Positions 1 to 8,308 of a DNA stretch of 64,000 bases are shown piece after piece; the first letter of the stretch is position 1; every line of letters begins with the position of its first letter. The notes below the pieces were generated by a model. It saw only the letters and a program-made list of their open reading frames with translations. It was not told where the DNA came from and did not search any database. This stretch comes from Myxococcales bacterium (GTDB taxonomy: Bacteria; Myxococcota_A; UBA9042), in assembly GCA_009692425.1 (NCBI GenBank), contig SHZF01000011.1, positions 38,533 to 102,532 of the forward strand. Direction: 5' to 3'. The position numbers were made by a program, and so were the translations under genes.

Positions 1-1676
1 ACCGCTTGCAGCGTCGCCTCCCCGGTCAACGCCGGAGCCAGCGTCAACAGCGGGTCCGGCGCGCGCGCCACACCCCATCCGAACCGGCCGTGTCCGCGAG
101 CGAACAGCGCGACATGGGCGGTCCAGGCGGGCCCTCGGTGTCCCGGCCCCGGCAGCAGGACCGTCACGTCGGGTCGGTGCGGATTGGAACGAAACCGTCG
201 CTGCAGGGCGGATCCATGGCGCCACAGCGCCGCCGCCAGCAGTGCCGCGTCGGGCACGGCAGGGTCGTCGGCCGCGGGCGGGTGCTGGTCGAGCCAGCGC
301 GTGGTGAGATCGGCGTGGAATACGTCGCGGTGGTGGAGCAGGTCGAGCAGGAACGCCCGGTTCGACCGCACGCCGGCCAGTCGGGTGTGGCGCAGTGCGC
401 GCTGCAAGCGGTGCAGGGCCATCGCGCGCGTCGGCGCCCAGGCGACAACCTTGGCCAGCAACGAATCGTAGTGCAGGGGAACCACATCGCGGGGGTGCAG
501 GCCGTGATCGACGCGAATGCCTTCGCCAGCCGGCGCGCGCCAGAAGTGGACCGGCCCGGCCTGCGGTGCGTAGCGGTCGCGCGGGTCTTCGGCACACAGG
601 CGAACTTCGACCGCGTGCCCGCGAAACGGGATGTCGGCCTGGCGCAGCGTGAGCGGCAGGCCCTGCGCAATGGCCACTTGCCAGGCCACGAGGTCCAGGC
701 CCGTGACGCACTCGGTCACCGGGTGCTCGACCTGGATACGGGTGTTCACTTCGAGGAACCAGAAGTTGCGCGTCGCGGCATCGTAGAGGAACTCGACCGT
801 GCCGGCGCTGACGTAGCCAACGGCACGTGCCAAGCGTAAGGCGGCAGCGGTGATCGCTTCGCGCATCTCGGCGTCGAGCACCGGACACGGCGTCTCTTCG
901 AGGACCTTCTGGTGGCGGCGTTGCAGCGAACACTCGCGCTCGCCCAGGTGCACGACGTGGCCGTGGCTGTCGGCGAGGATCTGGACCTCGACGTGGCGCC
1001 CGCGCTCGACGTACTTCTCGACGAGCAACGCGCCGTCGCCAAACGCCGCAAGCGCCTCTTGCGATGCGAGTTGCAATGCGGCGGAGAGGTCGTCGGCACG
1101 CTCGACCACGCGCATGCCGCGCCCACCTCCGCCGGCGACCGCCTTGACCAGGACCGGATAGCCGACCCGCGCCGCCAGCGCCGCCACGTCTTGCACCTGG
1201 CCCTCGCCGACGCCGCCGGGGTCGAGCGGGCCGGACGAGTGCACGGTCTGGCGCCCGGTGACCTCGAAACCTGGCACCGTCGGCACGCCAGCCTCGCGCG
1301 CCAGGGCCTTTGCTCCATCCTTGCGACCCAGCGCGCTCATGACTTCGGGCGGCGGCCCGACCCACAGCAAGCCGGCCTCCAGCACCGCCGTGGCGAACTC
1401 GGCGCGCTCGCTCAAGAAACCGTAGCCCGGGTGGATCGCGTCGGCGCGCATGCGGCCCGCTGCATCGATCAGGGCCGCGCTGTCGAGGTAGGGCGAGCGC
1501 CCGCTGCCTTCGGAGCCGATCGCGATCGCTTCGTCGCACGCCGTCACATGCAGCGCGCCCGCATCGACGTCGGTGTGTACGGCGATCGCCACGATGCCGT
1601 GGGCCCGCGCCGTGCGCGCGATGCGGCAAGCGATTTCTCCGCGGTTTGCAATGAGCAGGCGTCGAATCGTGCGCAT
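1..1676 (-). CDS. Acyl-CoA carboxylase alpha subunit, biotin carboxylase part (3' end beyond window)
   Basis: ATP-dependent carboxylation of biotin for an acyl-CoA carboxylase (acetyl-, propionyl- or methylcrotonyl-type), cytoplasmic. The protein opens with IRRLLIANRGEIACRIART, the standard biotin-carboxylase N-terminus. It then shows HPGYGFLSE, the ATP-grasp loop VAGGGGRGMRVV, LVEKYVERGRHVEVQ, and the active-site stretch FLEVNTRIQVEHPVTE. Start is the ATG at 1676. The reading frame stays open for 558 residues to the left edge, which is longer than a free-standing AccC of about 450 residues. The gene is therefore probably a fused alpha subunit whose BT and biotin-carrier domains lie outside the window. 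Which acyl-CoA is the substrate cannot be told from this half. Confidence 0.93.
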   Translation of the reverse strand, partial: MRTIRRLLIANRGEIACRIARTARAHGIVAIAVHTDVDAGALHVTACDEAIAIGSEGSGRSPYLDSAALIDAAGRMRADAIHPGYGFLSERAEFATAVLEAGLLWVGPPPEVMSALGRKDGAKALAREAGVPTVPGFEVTGRQTVHSSGPLDPGGVGEGQVQDVAALAARVGYPVLVKAVAGGGGRGMRVVERADDLSAALQLASQEALAAFGDGALLVEKYVERGRHVEVQILADSHGHVVHLGERECSLQRRHQKVLEETPCPVLDAEMREAITAAALRLARAVGYVSAGTVEFLYDAATRNFWFLEVNTRIQVEHPVTECVTGLDLVAWQVAIAQGLPLTLRQADIPFRGHAVEVRLCAEDPRDRYAPQAGPVHFWRAPAGEGIRVDHGLHPRDVVPLHYDSLLAKVVAWAPTRAMALHRLQRALRHTRLAGVRSNRAFLLDLLHHRDVFHADLTTRWLDQHPPAADDPAVPDAALLAAALWRHGSALQRRFRSNPHRPDVTVLLPGPGHRGPAWTAHVALFARGHGRFGWGVARAPDPLLTLAPALTGEATLQA

Positions 1677-1887
1677 GGGCACCGGAACTGGTCGGCCGAG
1701 GCGGCGTGCGCGATGTAACCCAACCGACCGTTCCGGGCAAGGTCTCCGTTGACCGTGACCCCCAGCGCCCTTGCCCTGCCGTGCCCGACTTTTCGGGTCG
1801 GGAGCCGCCCGTGACCGCCACTGCCACCCAGCCCCAGCGTGCCCCTCTGCCGATGGATGCGGCCAAGCAACGCGCCGGGTGGGGTCG

Positions 1888-2348
1888 TCACAGACATTGC
1901 GTCACCCCGTTCATGGTCTGGCACCCGGCCGGGCCACAGCAGACCAGCCGCGACGTCTTGGCACATTTGCACTTGCCGCCCTTGTACCGGTAACCGCAGG
2001 AGTACCCCGCTGGCAGTGTAGCGCCGCATGAGTCGGTCTCGCAGACCTGGATGCTGCCGGGGCCACGCAGGTGAACGTCCCGGTCGGGACACACGCGGCT
2101 CGTGCGGAAGGCAGCAAGCGGCACGCACCGGGCCCACCAGTCGCCACGAGTTGGCACGCGAAGCCCGGCAGGCAGTCTGCGTGCGACACGCAGCGGAAGT
2201 GCACGTTGGCGTCGCGATGGGAGGGTGCGGCGCCGCACGCGGTTCGGCGCGGGGTCGGCCGCCATGGGACATCTCGGCAAGGGGGCGAACGAATCCGGAC
2301 AAGCCCGTCGCACCGACGTCGATGATGGTCCTCGGCAGGGATGCCGAG
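1888..2348 (-). pseudogene. Frameshifted Cys-rich protein remnant
   Basis: No single frame is convincing, but two adjoining frames look like one broken Cys-rich protein. The upstream frame reads FRCVSHADCLPGFACQ and then GTFTCVAP. The downstream frame reads SIQVCETDSCGATLPAG, a KGGKCKCAKT stretch and ends CCGPAGCQTMNGVTQCL before a TGA at 1888-1890. The switch falls at about 2045-2070. The spacing of cysteines resembles the C-x-x-DADCPxGxxC modules of secreted myxobacterial-type proteins. There is no plausible start codon: the open frame begins after an in-frame TGA near 2349-2351. The gene may be a 5'-truncated, frameshifted relic, or it may contain a sequencing indel. The 211 bases between it and the carboxylase start show nothing I recognise. 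Confidence 0.5.
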
Positions 2349-2403
2349 TCAAGGGCGCACCCGCGCTCGCGTCCACGAGCCCGCCGGTCCTGCCGGCCAC
2401 CCA

Positions 2404-3951
2404 TTACGTCGCCGCCACTGCCCGCCCGACGTGCAACCCCAGCGCGTAGATGCTCAACTGCGGCGGCACACCTGTCGAGGTCGGCAGCAGCGAGCCGTCT
2501 GCCACCCACAGACCCGACAGGTGGTGGTGGCGGCCGCGCGAGTCGACCGCACCGAGCCGTGGATCGTCGGACATCGGCACGCCCGCCATCGGATGTACGG
2601 CGCTCAAGCCCAGTTCATGCGGCGCGAAGTCGGCGGGCATGGCGGCCACGATGTCGGCGTGCGTGCGGACCTCGATCGGCGTGCGGAAGGGCAGCCAGGC
2701 GCGGCGGGCTCCCGCGGCCAGCAGCAGTTGGGCACAACTCGCGAGCCCGCGCAGCAGTTCGGCGCGGTCGGCGGGGCCGGGCCAGGCATCGATCTGCAGC
2801 CCCATGTCGCCGTCGGGCTGCACGCGCCCCGGCGTGCGCTCGTGCAGCATCGCGGTCAGCACCGCGAGGTGGTTGTACCGCTTCATGACGGCGCGGTGCG
2901 GGGCGCCGTGGCCCGGCAACATCACTGCGGCGCCGGCGGGGTGGCCGAATGCGGGCACGATCCACGTGCGGCGGTCCTTGGCACCCGCTTCCGGTTCGGG
3001 CGCACGCTCCTCCCCATCGAGGGCGAGGAACTCGGTGCACTCCACCGTCTGGGGAATGCCCGACCAGGCCTCGACGGGCTCGTCGAACTCGGCCGCCGCG
3101 ATCACCGCAGGATGCATGAACAATTGGGTCCCGACCGACGACGACAAGTCCGGCACACGCGAACGCAGCAACAGCGCCGCCGTCGCCGTTGCGCTGGCGG
3201 CCAGCACGACACGGCGGGCGTCGATGCGAATCCGATGCAGGGGCGTCCCGTTCTCCGGCGACACGGCGCGCGCCAGCACCGCGCCCGCCCGGCGCCCGTC
3301 GTGCTCGATGCGCACCGCCTGCAAGTGCGTGATCACGTCGGCGCCGGCCCGCACCGCGCGCGGCAGCAACACCTTGGCGGCGTTGTTCTTGGCATCGTAG
3401 GCGCAGCCGAGCGCGCAGAAGCCGCTGCCGATGCAGCCGCTGCGGTTGTGGCGCAGTCCAGCCGACTTCCAGCCCAGCGCGCGGCAGCCGGCTTCAAGCA
3501 GGCGGTTGTGGCGGTTCCACCGCTCGGGCGGCACGTCGCTGACGGCCAGCAACGCCTCGACTTCGGCGTACAAGCGATGCCACGCCGCGACGGGCAGATG
3601 CTCGAGGTGGCGATCGCGCTGCCAGCGCGCCAGCATCGCGTCGGGGATGCGCTTGCACAGGTTCAGGTTGTGCAGCGACGACCCACCCACGCCGCGCCCC
3701 TGGTGCACGCGCAGCGAGCGGTCCACGTTTGCACGCGCCGCGCCCTCCCAATAGAGCAACGGCAACATCGTGGCTTCGCGCTGCGTCATGTCTTCGGGGG
3801 TCACGAAACTGCCCGCCTCCACGACGACCACCGACAGCCCGGCCTCGGCGGCGACCATTGCCACCATCATGCCGCCGGGGCCCGCGCCGATCACGCAGAC
3901 GTCGGCGCGCAGCAGCGTCTCGTCGGGCAGGTGCAGGGCATCGTGGATCAT
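2404..3951 (-). CDS. GMC-family FAD-dependent oxidoreductase
   Basis: Flavin-dependent oxidation of an alcohol or sterol-like substrate. The 515-aa protein has an N-terminal dinucleotide fold (VCVIGAGPGGMM, residues ~18-29), the GMC signature QGRGVGGSSLHN, a cysteine cluster GCIGSGFCALGC typical of the long-chain alcohol oxidase branch, and the C-terminal GMC block VADGSLLPTSTGVPPQ followed by LSIYALGLHVG. Start is the ATG at 3951, immediately behind a 17-bp tandem repeat. The gene upstream on the same strand ends with a gluconate 2-dehydrogenase subunit 3-like domain, a known partner of GMC dehydrogenases, so the two probably form one membrane or periplasm-associated dehydrogenase. No signal peptide is seen on the large subunit, which fits co-export with a Tat-bearing partner. 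The physiological substrate is unknown. Confidence 0.9.
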   Translation of the reverse strand: MIHDALHLPDETLLRADVCVIGAGPGGMMVAMVAAEAGLSVVVVEAGSFVTPEDMTQREATMLPLLYWEGAARANVDRSLRVHQGRGVGGSSLHNLNLCKRIPDAMLARWQRDRHLEHLPVAAWHRLYAEVEALLAVSDVPPERWNRHNRLLEAGCRALGWKSAGLRHNRSGCIGSGFCALGCAYDAKNNAAKVLLPRAVRAGADVITHLQAVRIEHDGRRAGAVLARAVSPENGTPLHRIRIDARRVVLAASATATAALLLRSRVPDLSSSVGTQLFMHPAVIAAAEFDEPVEAWSGIPQTVECTEFLALDGEERAPEPEAGAKDRRTWIVPAFGHPAGAAVMLPGHGAPHRAVMKRYNHLAVLTAMLHERTPGRVQPDGDMGLQIDAWPGPADRAELLRGLASCAQLLLAAGARRAWLPFRTPIEVRTHADIVAAMPADFAPHELGLSAVHPMAGVPMSDDPRLGAVDSRGRHHHLSGLWVADGSLLPTSTGVPPQLSIYALGLHVGRAVAAT

Positions 3952-3952
3952 C

Positions 3953-4071
3953 GTGCGTCGTGGCTCAGGGTGCGTCGTGGCTCAGGGTGCGTCGTGGATC
4001 AGGGTGCGTCGTGGCTCAAGGTGCGTCGTGGATCAGGGTGCGTCGTGGCTCAAGGTGCGTCGTGGCTCAGG
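3953..4071 (+). repeat. 17-bp tandem repeat, 7 copies
   Basis: Seven head-to-tail copies of GTGCGTCGTGGMTCARG, varying only at two positions, fill the space between the stop of the PLP/G2DH3 gene and the start of the GMC gene. Seventeen is not a multiple of three, so the block is not selected as coding. On the minus strand the unit reads TGATCCACGACGC in its A-variant. The GMC gene itself begins with TGATCCACGATGC, a 12/13 match, which suggests that the array arose by duplication of the gene's own start region. Confidence 0.95.
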
Positions 4072-4108
4072 CTGGGAAGGGCGTCATCGATGTCTTGCGC
4101 GCGCCCCT

Positions 4109-5854
4109 TCAGCGACTGGCGCTGCGTGGCAACGTGGCGGCCGCTGCGACGAGGGCGGCGTACTCGGTGCGGCGCGCGCGCGCAACTTCGGGCATCGACG
4201 GCTCGGTGAACCCGAGGGCGGCCCACGAGCGCCTGTCGGCATAATACCCCCACGTCGCCAGTTCGCGGCCAAGGTCATACAGCGCGGCTGCGGCAGGGCC
4301 CCCGCGCGCCAGCCTGTCGAGTTCGGCACGCCGTTCTGCGGGGGCAAGCTCGGCCAGTGTGAGCCAGTGCCCGCCGCCGCAGGTCGCTTGTTCCAGCGCG
4401 AACAGGCCCAGGCGAGTCAGGCGGCGCAGGCGGCGCGGCAGCCCAGCGACACAGCGGTCGGCGCCCATGGCCACCGACAGCCAGGCTGCCAAGCCCATGC
4501 CCGCATCGGGAGGGGGCGCGGGCGGCAGCAGGGCCTCGGCCGTGGCAGCCACCACGGCGGCCTCGCGCGCCGAAAGTTGGGTGCCCGTCCAGCCCGCCAG
4601 TTCCGGTCCCGTCGCCGAGCGTACCAGTGTTGCCAGCCCCCCCACGACTGCCAGCCCGCCCGCAATCGCGGCCCGGCGCGACACGGCGACCTCCAGTTCC
4701 GGTGCGCCGGTCCAGCGCGGAGCAGGCCCCGGCAGCCGCCGCGGACCGTCGCGAGACGCCTGCTCCCGGCCCGCCAGCCAGGTGCGCAATCGGAGAGGCA
4801 ATCGCTCGCGCCAACGCGGGTCCACGTCGGGCTCCGCGTGCCGACGGGTCCGCACCGTGCTCCAGAACACGACATGGCCGAGGCCCTTGCCGCGCAATCG
4901 TGCCGCGTCGGCATCGGCGAGCAGGGCCGCCATCGTCTTGCCGGTGTATACGGGTTCGAGCGCCAACCCGTGGGGCGACAGCGCCGCCATCGCCGCGACA
5001 GCCGCCGCCGTCGCCACGCCGTAGCCCGGGCCGACCTGCCGAAAATCGCAGACGATCGGCACGCTGGGAGCGTCCGCAAGACTCGCCAACCCGGCCGCGC
5101 GCAGGTCTGCCCGCAGGGCCCGTTCGAGGTCGCGCAGCCTTGCCGGACCTGCCAGCCAGCGCTCCACGGCTGCCACCGCGCGCACCTGGCAGCGCAGCCC
5201 CGCCGCGCCCAGCCCCAACGCGAGCCCGACGGCCGTGCCCGCCGACCCCAGCGTCACGTACACGATGTCGGGCATGGGCAGCAGCCCGGCGCGCACCTGG
5301 GCGGCGAGTTCGAAGCCGGCCCGCACGAGGCCGCGCATTCCCAACGGCAGTGTGCCACCCGGCGGCAGGATCGGGTAACCGGCGGCCGTGCGCGCCACGC
5401 GGTCGGGCCGCGTCATCACGAAGCGCGCGGCGTACAGCAGCAGGTGGGCGCGATTCGGATGCCAGAGCAGGTCGCCGGGTCCAGACGCCGTGATGGCCAG
5501 GTTGTCAAGGACGCCCGCCGACAGTTCCTCGCCGAACAGGTGGGCCTCGATGCGCTGGCCCCGCAGTGCCGCCGCACGCGCGCACGCCACGAGGTGACCC
5601 GACCCGATGGCGCCCACCGTCGCGATCACGGGCGCTTCGACAAACGGTGCGCAGGCGAACAGGTGGTCGAGCTTGCGCACCTTCGTGCCGCCGCCCAACC
5701 GGCTGAGCAGATCGTCACGTTTGACGTGCAGGGAGTCTAGGCCGAGTTGTGCCGCCATTCGCGCCAGATCCGTGACGGGCGAGGGCATGTCGATCCACCC
5801 CAGCCGCGGCGTGCGGTCGAGTGCGGACCCGTTGGTCTCCTGATCGTCAATCAC
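4109..5854 (-). CDS. PLP enzyme (D-cysteine desulfhydrase/ACC deaminase-like) fused to gluconate 2-dehydrogenase subunit 3-like domain
   Basis: Residues ~10-350 belong to the fold-type II PLP family. They include RTPRLGWIDMPSPVTDLARM, RDDLLSRLGGGTKVRKLD with the probable Schiff-base Lys58, TVGAIGSGHLVACARAAALR, and a glycine-rich VTLGSAGTAVGLALGLGAAG phosphate loop. From residue ~391 the same frame continues with SRRAAIAGGLAVVGGLATLV, a twin-arginine-like export signal, and then a gluconate 2-dehydrogenase subunit 3-like domain (LSAREAAVVAATAEALLPP and TWGYYADRRSWAALGFTEP). No stop separates the halves. A GTG at 4684 with a good Shine-Dalgarno site could start the second half independently as 191 aa. 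The chosen GTG start at 5854 is uncertain. The downstream GMC oxidoreductase is the expected partner of the C-terminal part. The fusion could also reflect a lost stop codon or an indel. Confidence 0.75.
   Translation of the reverse strand: MIDDQETNGSALDRTPRLGWIDMPSPVTDLARMAAQLGLDSLHVKRDDLLSRLGGGTKVRKLDHLFACAPFVEAPVIATVGAIGSGHLVACARAAALRGQRIEAHLFGEELSAGVLDNLAITASGPGDLLWHPNRAHLLLYAARFVMTRPDRVARTAAGYPILPPGGTLPLGMRGLVRAGFELAAQVRAGLLPMPDIVYVTLGSAGTAVGLALGLGAAGLRCQVRAVAAVERWLAGPARLRDLERALRADLRAAGLASLADAPSVPIVCDFRQVGPGYGVATAAAVAAMAALSPHGLALEPVYTGKTMAALLADADAARLRGKGLGHVVFWSTVRTRRHAEPDVDPRWRERLPLRLRTWLAGREQASRDGPRRLPGPAPRWTGAPELEVAVSRRAAIAGGLAVVGGLATLVRSATGPELAGWTGTQLSAREAAVVAATAEALLPPAPPPDAGMGLAAWLSVAMGADRCVAGLPRRLRRLTRLGLFALEQATCGGGHWLTLAELAPAERRAELDRLARGGPAAAALYDLGRELATWGYYADRRSWAALGFTEPSMPEVARARRTEYAALVAAAATLPRSASR
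4682..4694 (-). promoter_or_regulatory. Internal ribosome-binding site and GTG start
   Basis: Reading on the minus strand, GGAGG at 4694-4690 is followed by five bases and a GTG at 4684-4682. That codon opens exactly at the Tat-like SRRAAIAGG segment. This would let the gluconate 2-dehydrogenase subunit 3-like domain be made as a separate exported polypeptide even though the upstream PLP frame reads through. Confidence 0.6.
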
Positions 5855-6004
5855 CCGTGCGGTGGAGGCAGCGTCGGCGGCGGCGGGCTGGTTGGAAGCG
5901 GTCAGCACGCGCCCATAGTCCTCCGAACGGGGCCGGGTGAAAAGGCGCGCCGTTTGAGCGATGCTGCGGGCCTGTCGGTTCGTCCGACCAACGCTGAGCG
6001 GACC

Positions 6005-6877
6005 ATGCCGAACCTGACCACCGCCGTCGCCCACCTGTTGCATCCCTCGGATACGCCGCCGCCGCCCACCGCGCCGCTGGCCGTGCAGTTCTGGGGCACC
6101 GCAGGCTTTCGAGTGCAGGCGGCGGGCACGCACGTCTGGCTGGACCCGCACTTCTCCCGCCACAGCGTACGCGAACTCCTGCTGGGCCGGATCGCGCCGC
6201 GCGAGGACCTCGTGCGCCAGAGCGTGGACCGGGCCGATGCGGTCTGCGTCGGGCACAGCCACTTCGACCACGCGCTCGATGCGCCGGTGGTCGCGCGCCT
6301 GCACGGTGCCCGGGTCTACGGGGCGTCGGACACGCTGCACTGGTGTCGATCCTACGGTGTGCCCGAACCCCAACTGCGCGAGTTGTTCGGCGCGGGCGAA
6401 ACTCACGAAGAAGGCGCAGTGTGCATCCGGGCGGTACGCAGCGAGCACAGTCCGCTTTTCCTCGGTAAGGTGCCGTTCCCCGGGCGCATCACGGGTCCCT
6501 TGAAGTGGCCGGCGCCGATGTCGGCGTGGCGGGTCGGTCAGGTGTTCGGGCTGCACCTGACGACGCCGGGCGGCACCCTGTATCACCTCGGTTCGGCGGG
6601 CCTGGTCGATGCAGAACTGGCCGGCGTCACCTGCGACATCGCCTTGCTGTGCACGATCGGCCGCCATGCGACGCCCCGCTTCGTCGAGCGCGCGCTGGAC
6701 CTGCTGCGGCCACGGCTGGTGATCCCGTGCCACTGGGACCAATTCTGGCGACCGCTCGCGACCCCGCGCCGGCAGATTCCTGGCAACGATCTCGGCGGGT
6801 TCCTCGACGCGGTGCGGGGGCATGCCAGCAAGCCAGACGTGCGCGTGCTGGATGTGGGCGGCTGGTGGGTCGCGTAG
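6005..6877 (+). CDS. MBL-fold metal-dependent hydrolase
   Basis: A 290-aa metallo-beta-lactamase-fold protein of the UlaG/RomA-like branch. It shows VQFWGTAGFRV near the N-terminus, THVWLDPHFSRH, the metal motif VCVGHSHFDHALDAP, and a late histidine in LVIPCHWDQFW. No signal peptide or membrane segment is present, so it is probably cytoplasmic. The start is ATG 6005, because the frame further upstream only overlaps the divergent PLP gene. The substrate is unknown; family members act on phosphodiesters, lactones or N-acyl phosphatidylethanolamines. The gene is divergent from the PLP/GMC pair and convergent with the lipid kinase. Confidence 0.88.
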   Translation: MPNLTTAVAHLLHPSDTPPPPTAPLAVQFWGTAGFRVQAAGTHVWLDPHFSRHSVRELLLGRIAPREDLVRQSVDRADAVCVGHSHFDHALDAPVVARLHGARVYGASDTLHWCRSYGVPEPQLRELFGAGETHEEGAVCIRAVRSEHSPLFLGKVPFPGRITGPLKWPAPMSAWRVGQVFGLHLTTPGGTLYHLGSAGLVDAELAGVTCDIALLCTIGRHATPRFVERALDLLRPRLVIPCHWDQFWRPLATPRRQIPGNDLGGFLDAVRGHASKPDVRVLDVGGWWVA

Positions 6878-6904
6878 CCGGTCCTGGCCACCAGTCGGAT
6901 GCCG

Positions 6905-7840
6905 CTACAGCCCCAGACGGAGCGCGCCTTTCATCATCTCGAAGCGCACCGGCGCCCGGCCGGCCACCTCGCCATCGACCTCGACGAGCATGTCCGGTTG
7001 GCCCGGGTCGGGCACGATCTCGAGGCTGCGCTCGAACGAGGCCTGCCACACCTGAGCGAACGACTGCATCTTGCCCTTGTACTGCGCCAGGCCGACCACG
7101 ATCGACTGCAGCCAATTGACGTCGCCCATCACGACCAGTTCGCCGCGCCCGTCATCGACGGCAGCGTGAGGCGCGACGATCATGCCGCCGCCGTGACTGC
7201 GCCCGTTCGCCACCGCCATGTGGCGGGCCCGCGCGGGCGTGATGGGGCCGTCGTCCGCGCGCCAGTTCACCTGCCACGCGTCGACGAAGATTGCCCCCTG
7301 GATGCCGGCCAGCACGAACGGCGCGCCACCCGACAGCCACTTGCTCGTCGCATTGACCCGCCGCGCGACGTCGCCACCCTGCCCGACCGAGGCGACGTTG
7401 AGCGCGACCCGCCAGGCGGGACCCTCGACACCCGCACACACCGTACCGATCACGTCGAGGGGGCGGCCCTGACTGTCCGCGATGCGCCGCACGAGGCGCT
7501 CGGTATCCGCGGGAAAATCGGAAAAACTGCGGCGAAAGTCGCCACCGGTGCCGCACGGAATGAAAGCGAACACTGCGCCTTCGCGCACCGGTTGGCGGGT
7601 CGCGGGGTCGAAGAAGCCGTTGACGACCTCATGGGCCGTGCCGTCACCCCCGACCGAAATGACACGTTCGACACCGTCGGCGAGGGCTGCGCGCACCACG
7701 CCAGACGCCTCGCCGGCAGCCTGGGTGGTGTGCAGTGTGAACGGGCCGAGGTGCTGCTGAAAAAGCGCGTCGAACTGGGGCCACTGTCGCCCCGCACGGC
7801 GCCCGCCCGCAACCGGATTGAGCAAGACGAGGGTTCGCAC
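6905..7840 (-). CDS. Diacylglycerol/sphingosine kinase-type lipid kinase (DagK/YegS family)
   Basis: Phosphorylates a lipid hydroxyl using ATP; 311 aa, cytoplasmic and peripheral to the membrane. Seen are LVLLNPVAGG at the N-terminus, the nucleotide motif SVGGDGTAHEVVNG (GGDGT at residues ~64-68), PCGTGGDFRRSF, and a C-terminal beta domain with VEVDGEVAGRAPVRFEM. The family consensus GTGNDF reads GTGGDF here. The GTG start at 7840 is preceded by GGAG at good spacing. It follows the antitoxin-like gene on the same strand after 27 bases and could be co-transcribed with it. Confidence 0.9.
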   Translation of the reverse strand: MRTLVLLNPVAGGRRAGRQWPQFDALFQQHLGPFTLHTTQAAGEASGVVRAALADGVERVISVGGDGTAHEVVNGFFDPATRQPVREGAVFAFIPCGTGGDFRRSFSDFPADTERLVRRIADSQGRPLDVIGTVCAGVEGPAWRVALNVASVGQGGDVARRVNATSKWLSGGAPFVLAGIQGAIFVDAWQVNWRADDGPITPARARHMAVANGRSHGGGMIVAPHAAVDDGRGELVVMGDVNWLQSIVVGLAQYKGKMQSFAQVWQASFERSLEIVPDPGQPDMLVEVDGEVAGRAPVRFEMMKGALRLGL

Positions 7841-7867
7841 GCGGTCTCCAAACTTCGCAAGTGTCGG

Positions 7868-8182
7868 TCAGCGTGGGTTTGTGCAAGTCGGGTCCGCGGC
7901 GGGCGCTGACCTGGAGACCCACGCCGTGCGCAACAACCCGAAGCGCGTCCAGCCAGCCCGCAGTATTCCTGGAGCCGAGGCGTCCCCGCGCTCCATCCCG
8001 CCCACTCGCTCCAGTGCGGCGGCGAGGGTCGGTTCGCGCCCAGCGCCCACCGCGTCGTCAAATGGGACGAGCATCGCGACGGGGCGGTCGCGACTGTAGA
8101 CCATGATGCGGTGCCCGCGTTGAGCGCTGGCGAGGCACATCGACAGGTGGTTTTTCAAGTTGGCAGTGCTGGCGCGTGTCAT
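7868..8182 (-). CDS. Phd/YefM-type antitoxin without an adjacent toxin
   Basis: A 104-aa protein whose first ~45 residues fit the prevent-host-death fold: TRASTANLKNHLSMCLASAQ, then GHRIMVYSRDRPVAMLVPFD. Phd antitoxins bind DNA through this N-terminal part and neutralise a Doc or PIN toxin through the C-terminal part. The C-terminal half here is proline/alanine-rich and not recognisable. No PIN, Doc or RelE-type ORF lies next to it: the downstream gene is the lipid kinase and the upstream gene on the other strand is an FAH hydrolase. It is either a solitary regulator or the remnant of a toxin-antitoxin pair. Confidence 0.75.
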   Translation of the reverse strand: MTRASTANLKNHLSMCLASAQRGHRIMVYSRDRPVAMLVPFDDAVGAGREPTLAAALERVGGMERGDASAPGILRAGWTRFGLLRTAWVSRSAPAADPTCTNPR

Positions 8183-8308
8183 GTGGCCATGATAGCCATT
8201 TCAAAGCGACGTGCAACGCAATCCAGCGGTTCCGGCAACAGGCTGAGTCAAGCCACCCGACGCCACGCCCATTGATCCGCACTCCCGGTCCGCCTACGCT
8301 CCCACCCC

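Noticed and set aside
3953..4071. Possible CRISPR array
   Set aside because: Units are directly adjacent without spacers, so it is a minisatellite.
3729..4244. 171-aa plus-strand ORF over the 17-bp array
   Set aside because: Its repeats simply translate the minisatellite; no start signal or homology.
5855..6823. N-terminal extension of the PLP frame to 6823
   Set aside because: This part is the shadow of the MBL-fold gene; the PLP homology begins only near 5820.
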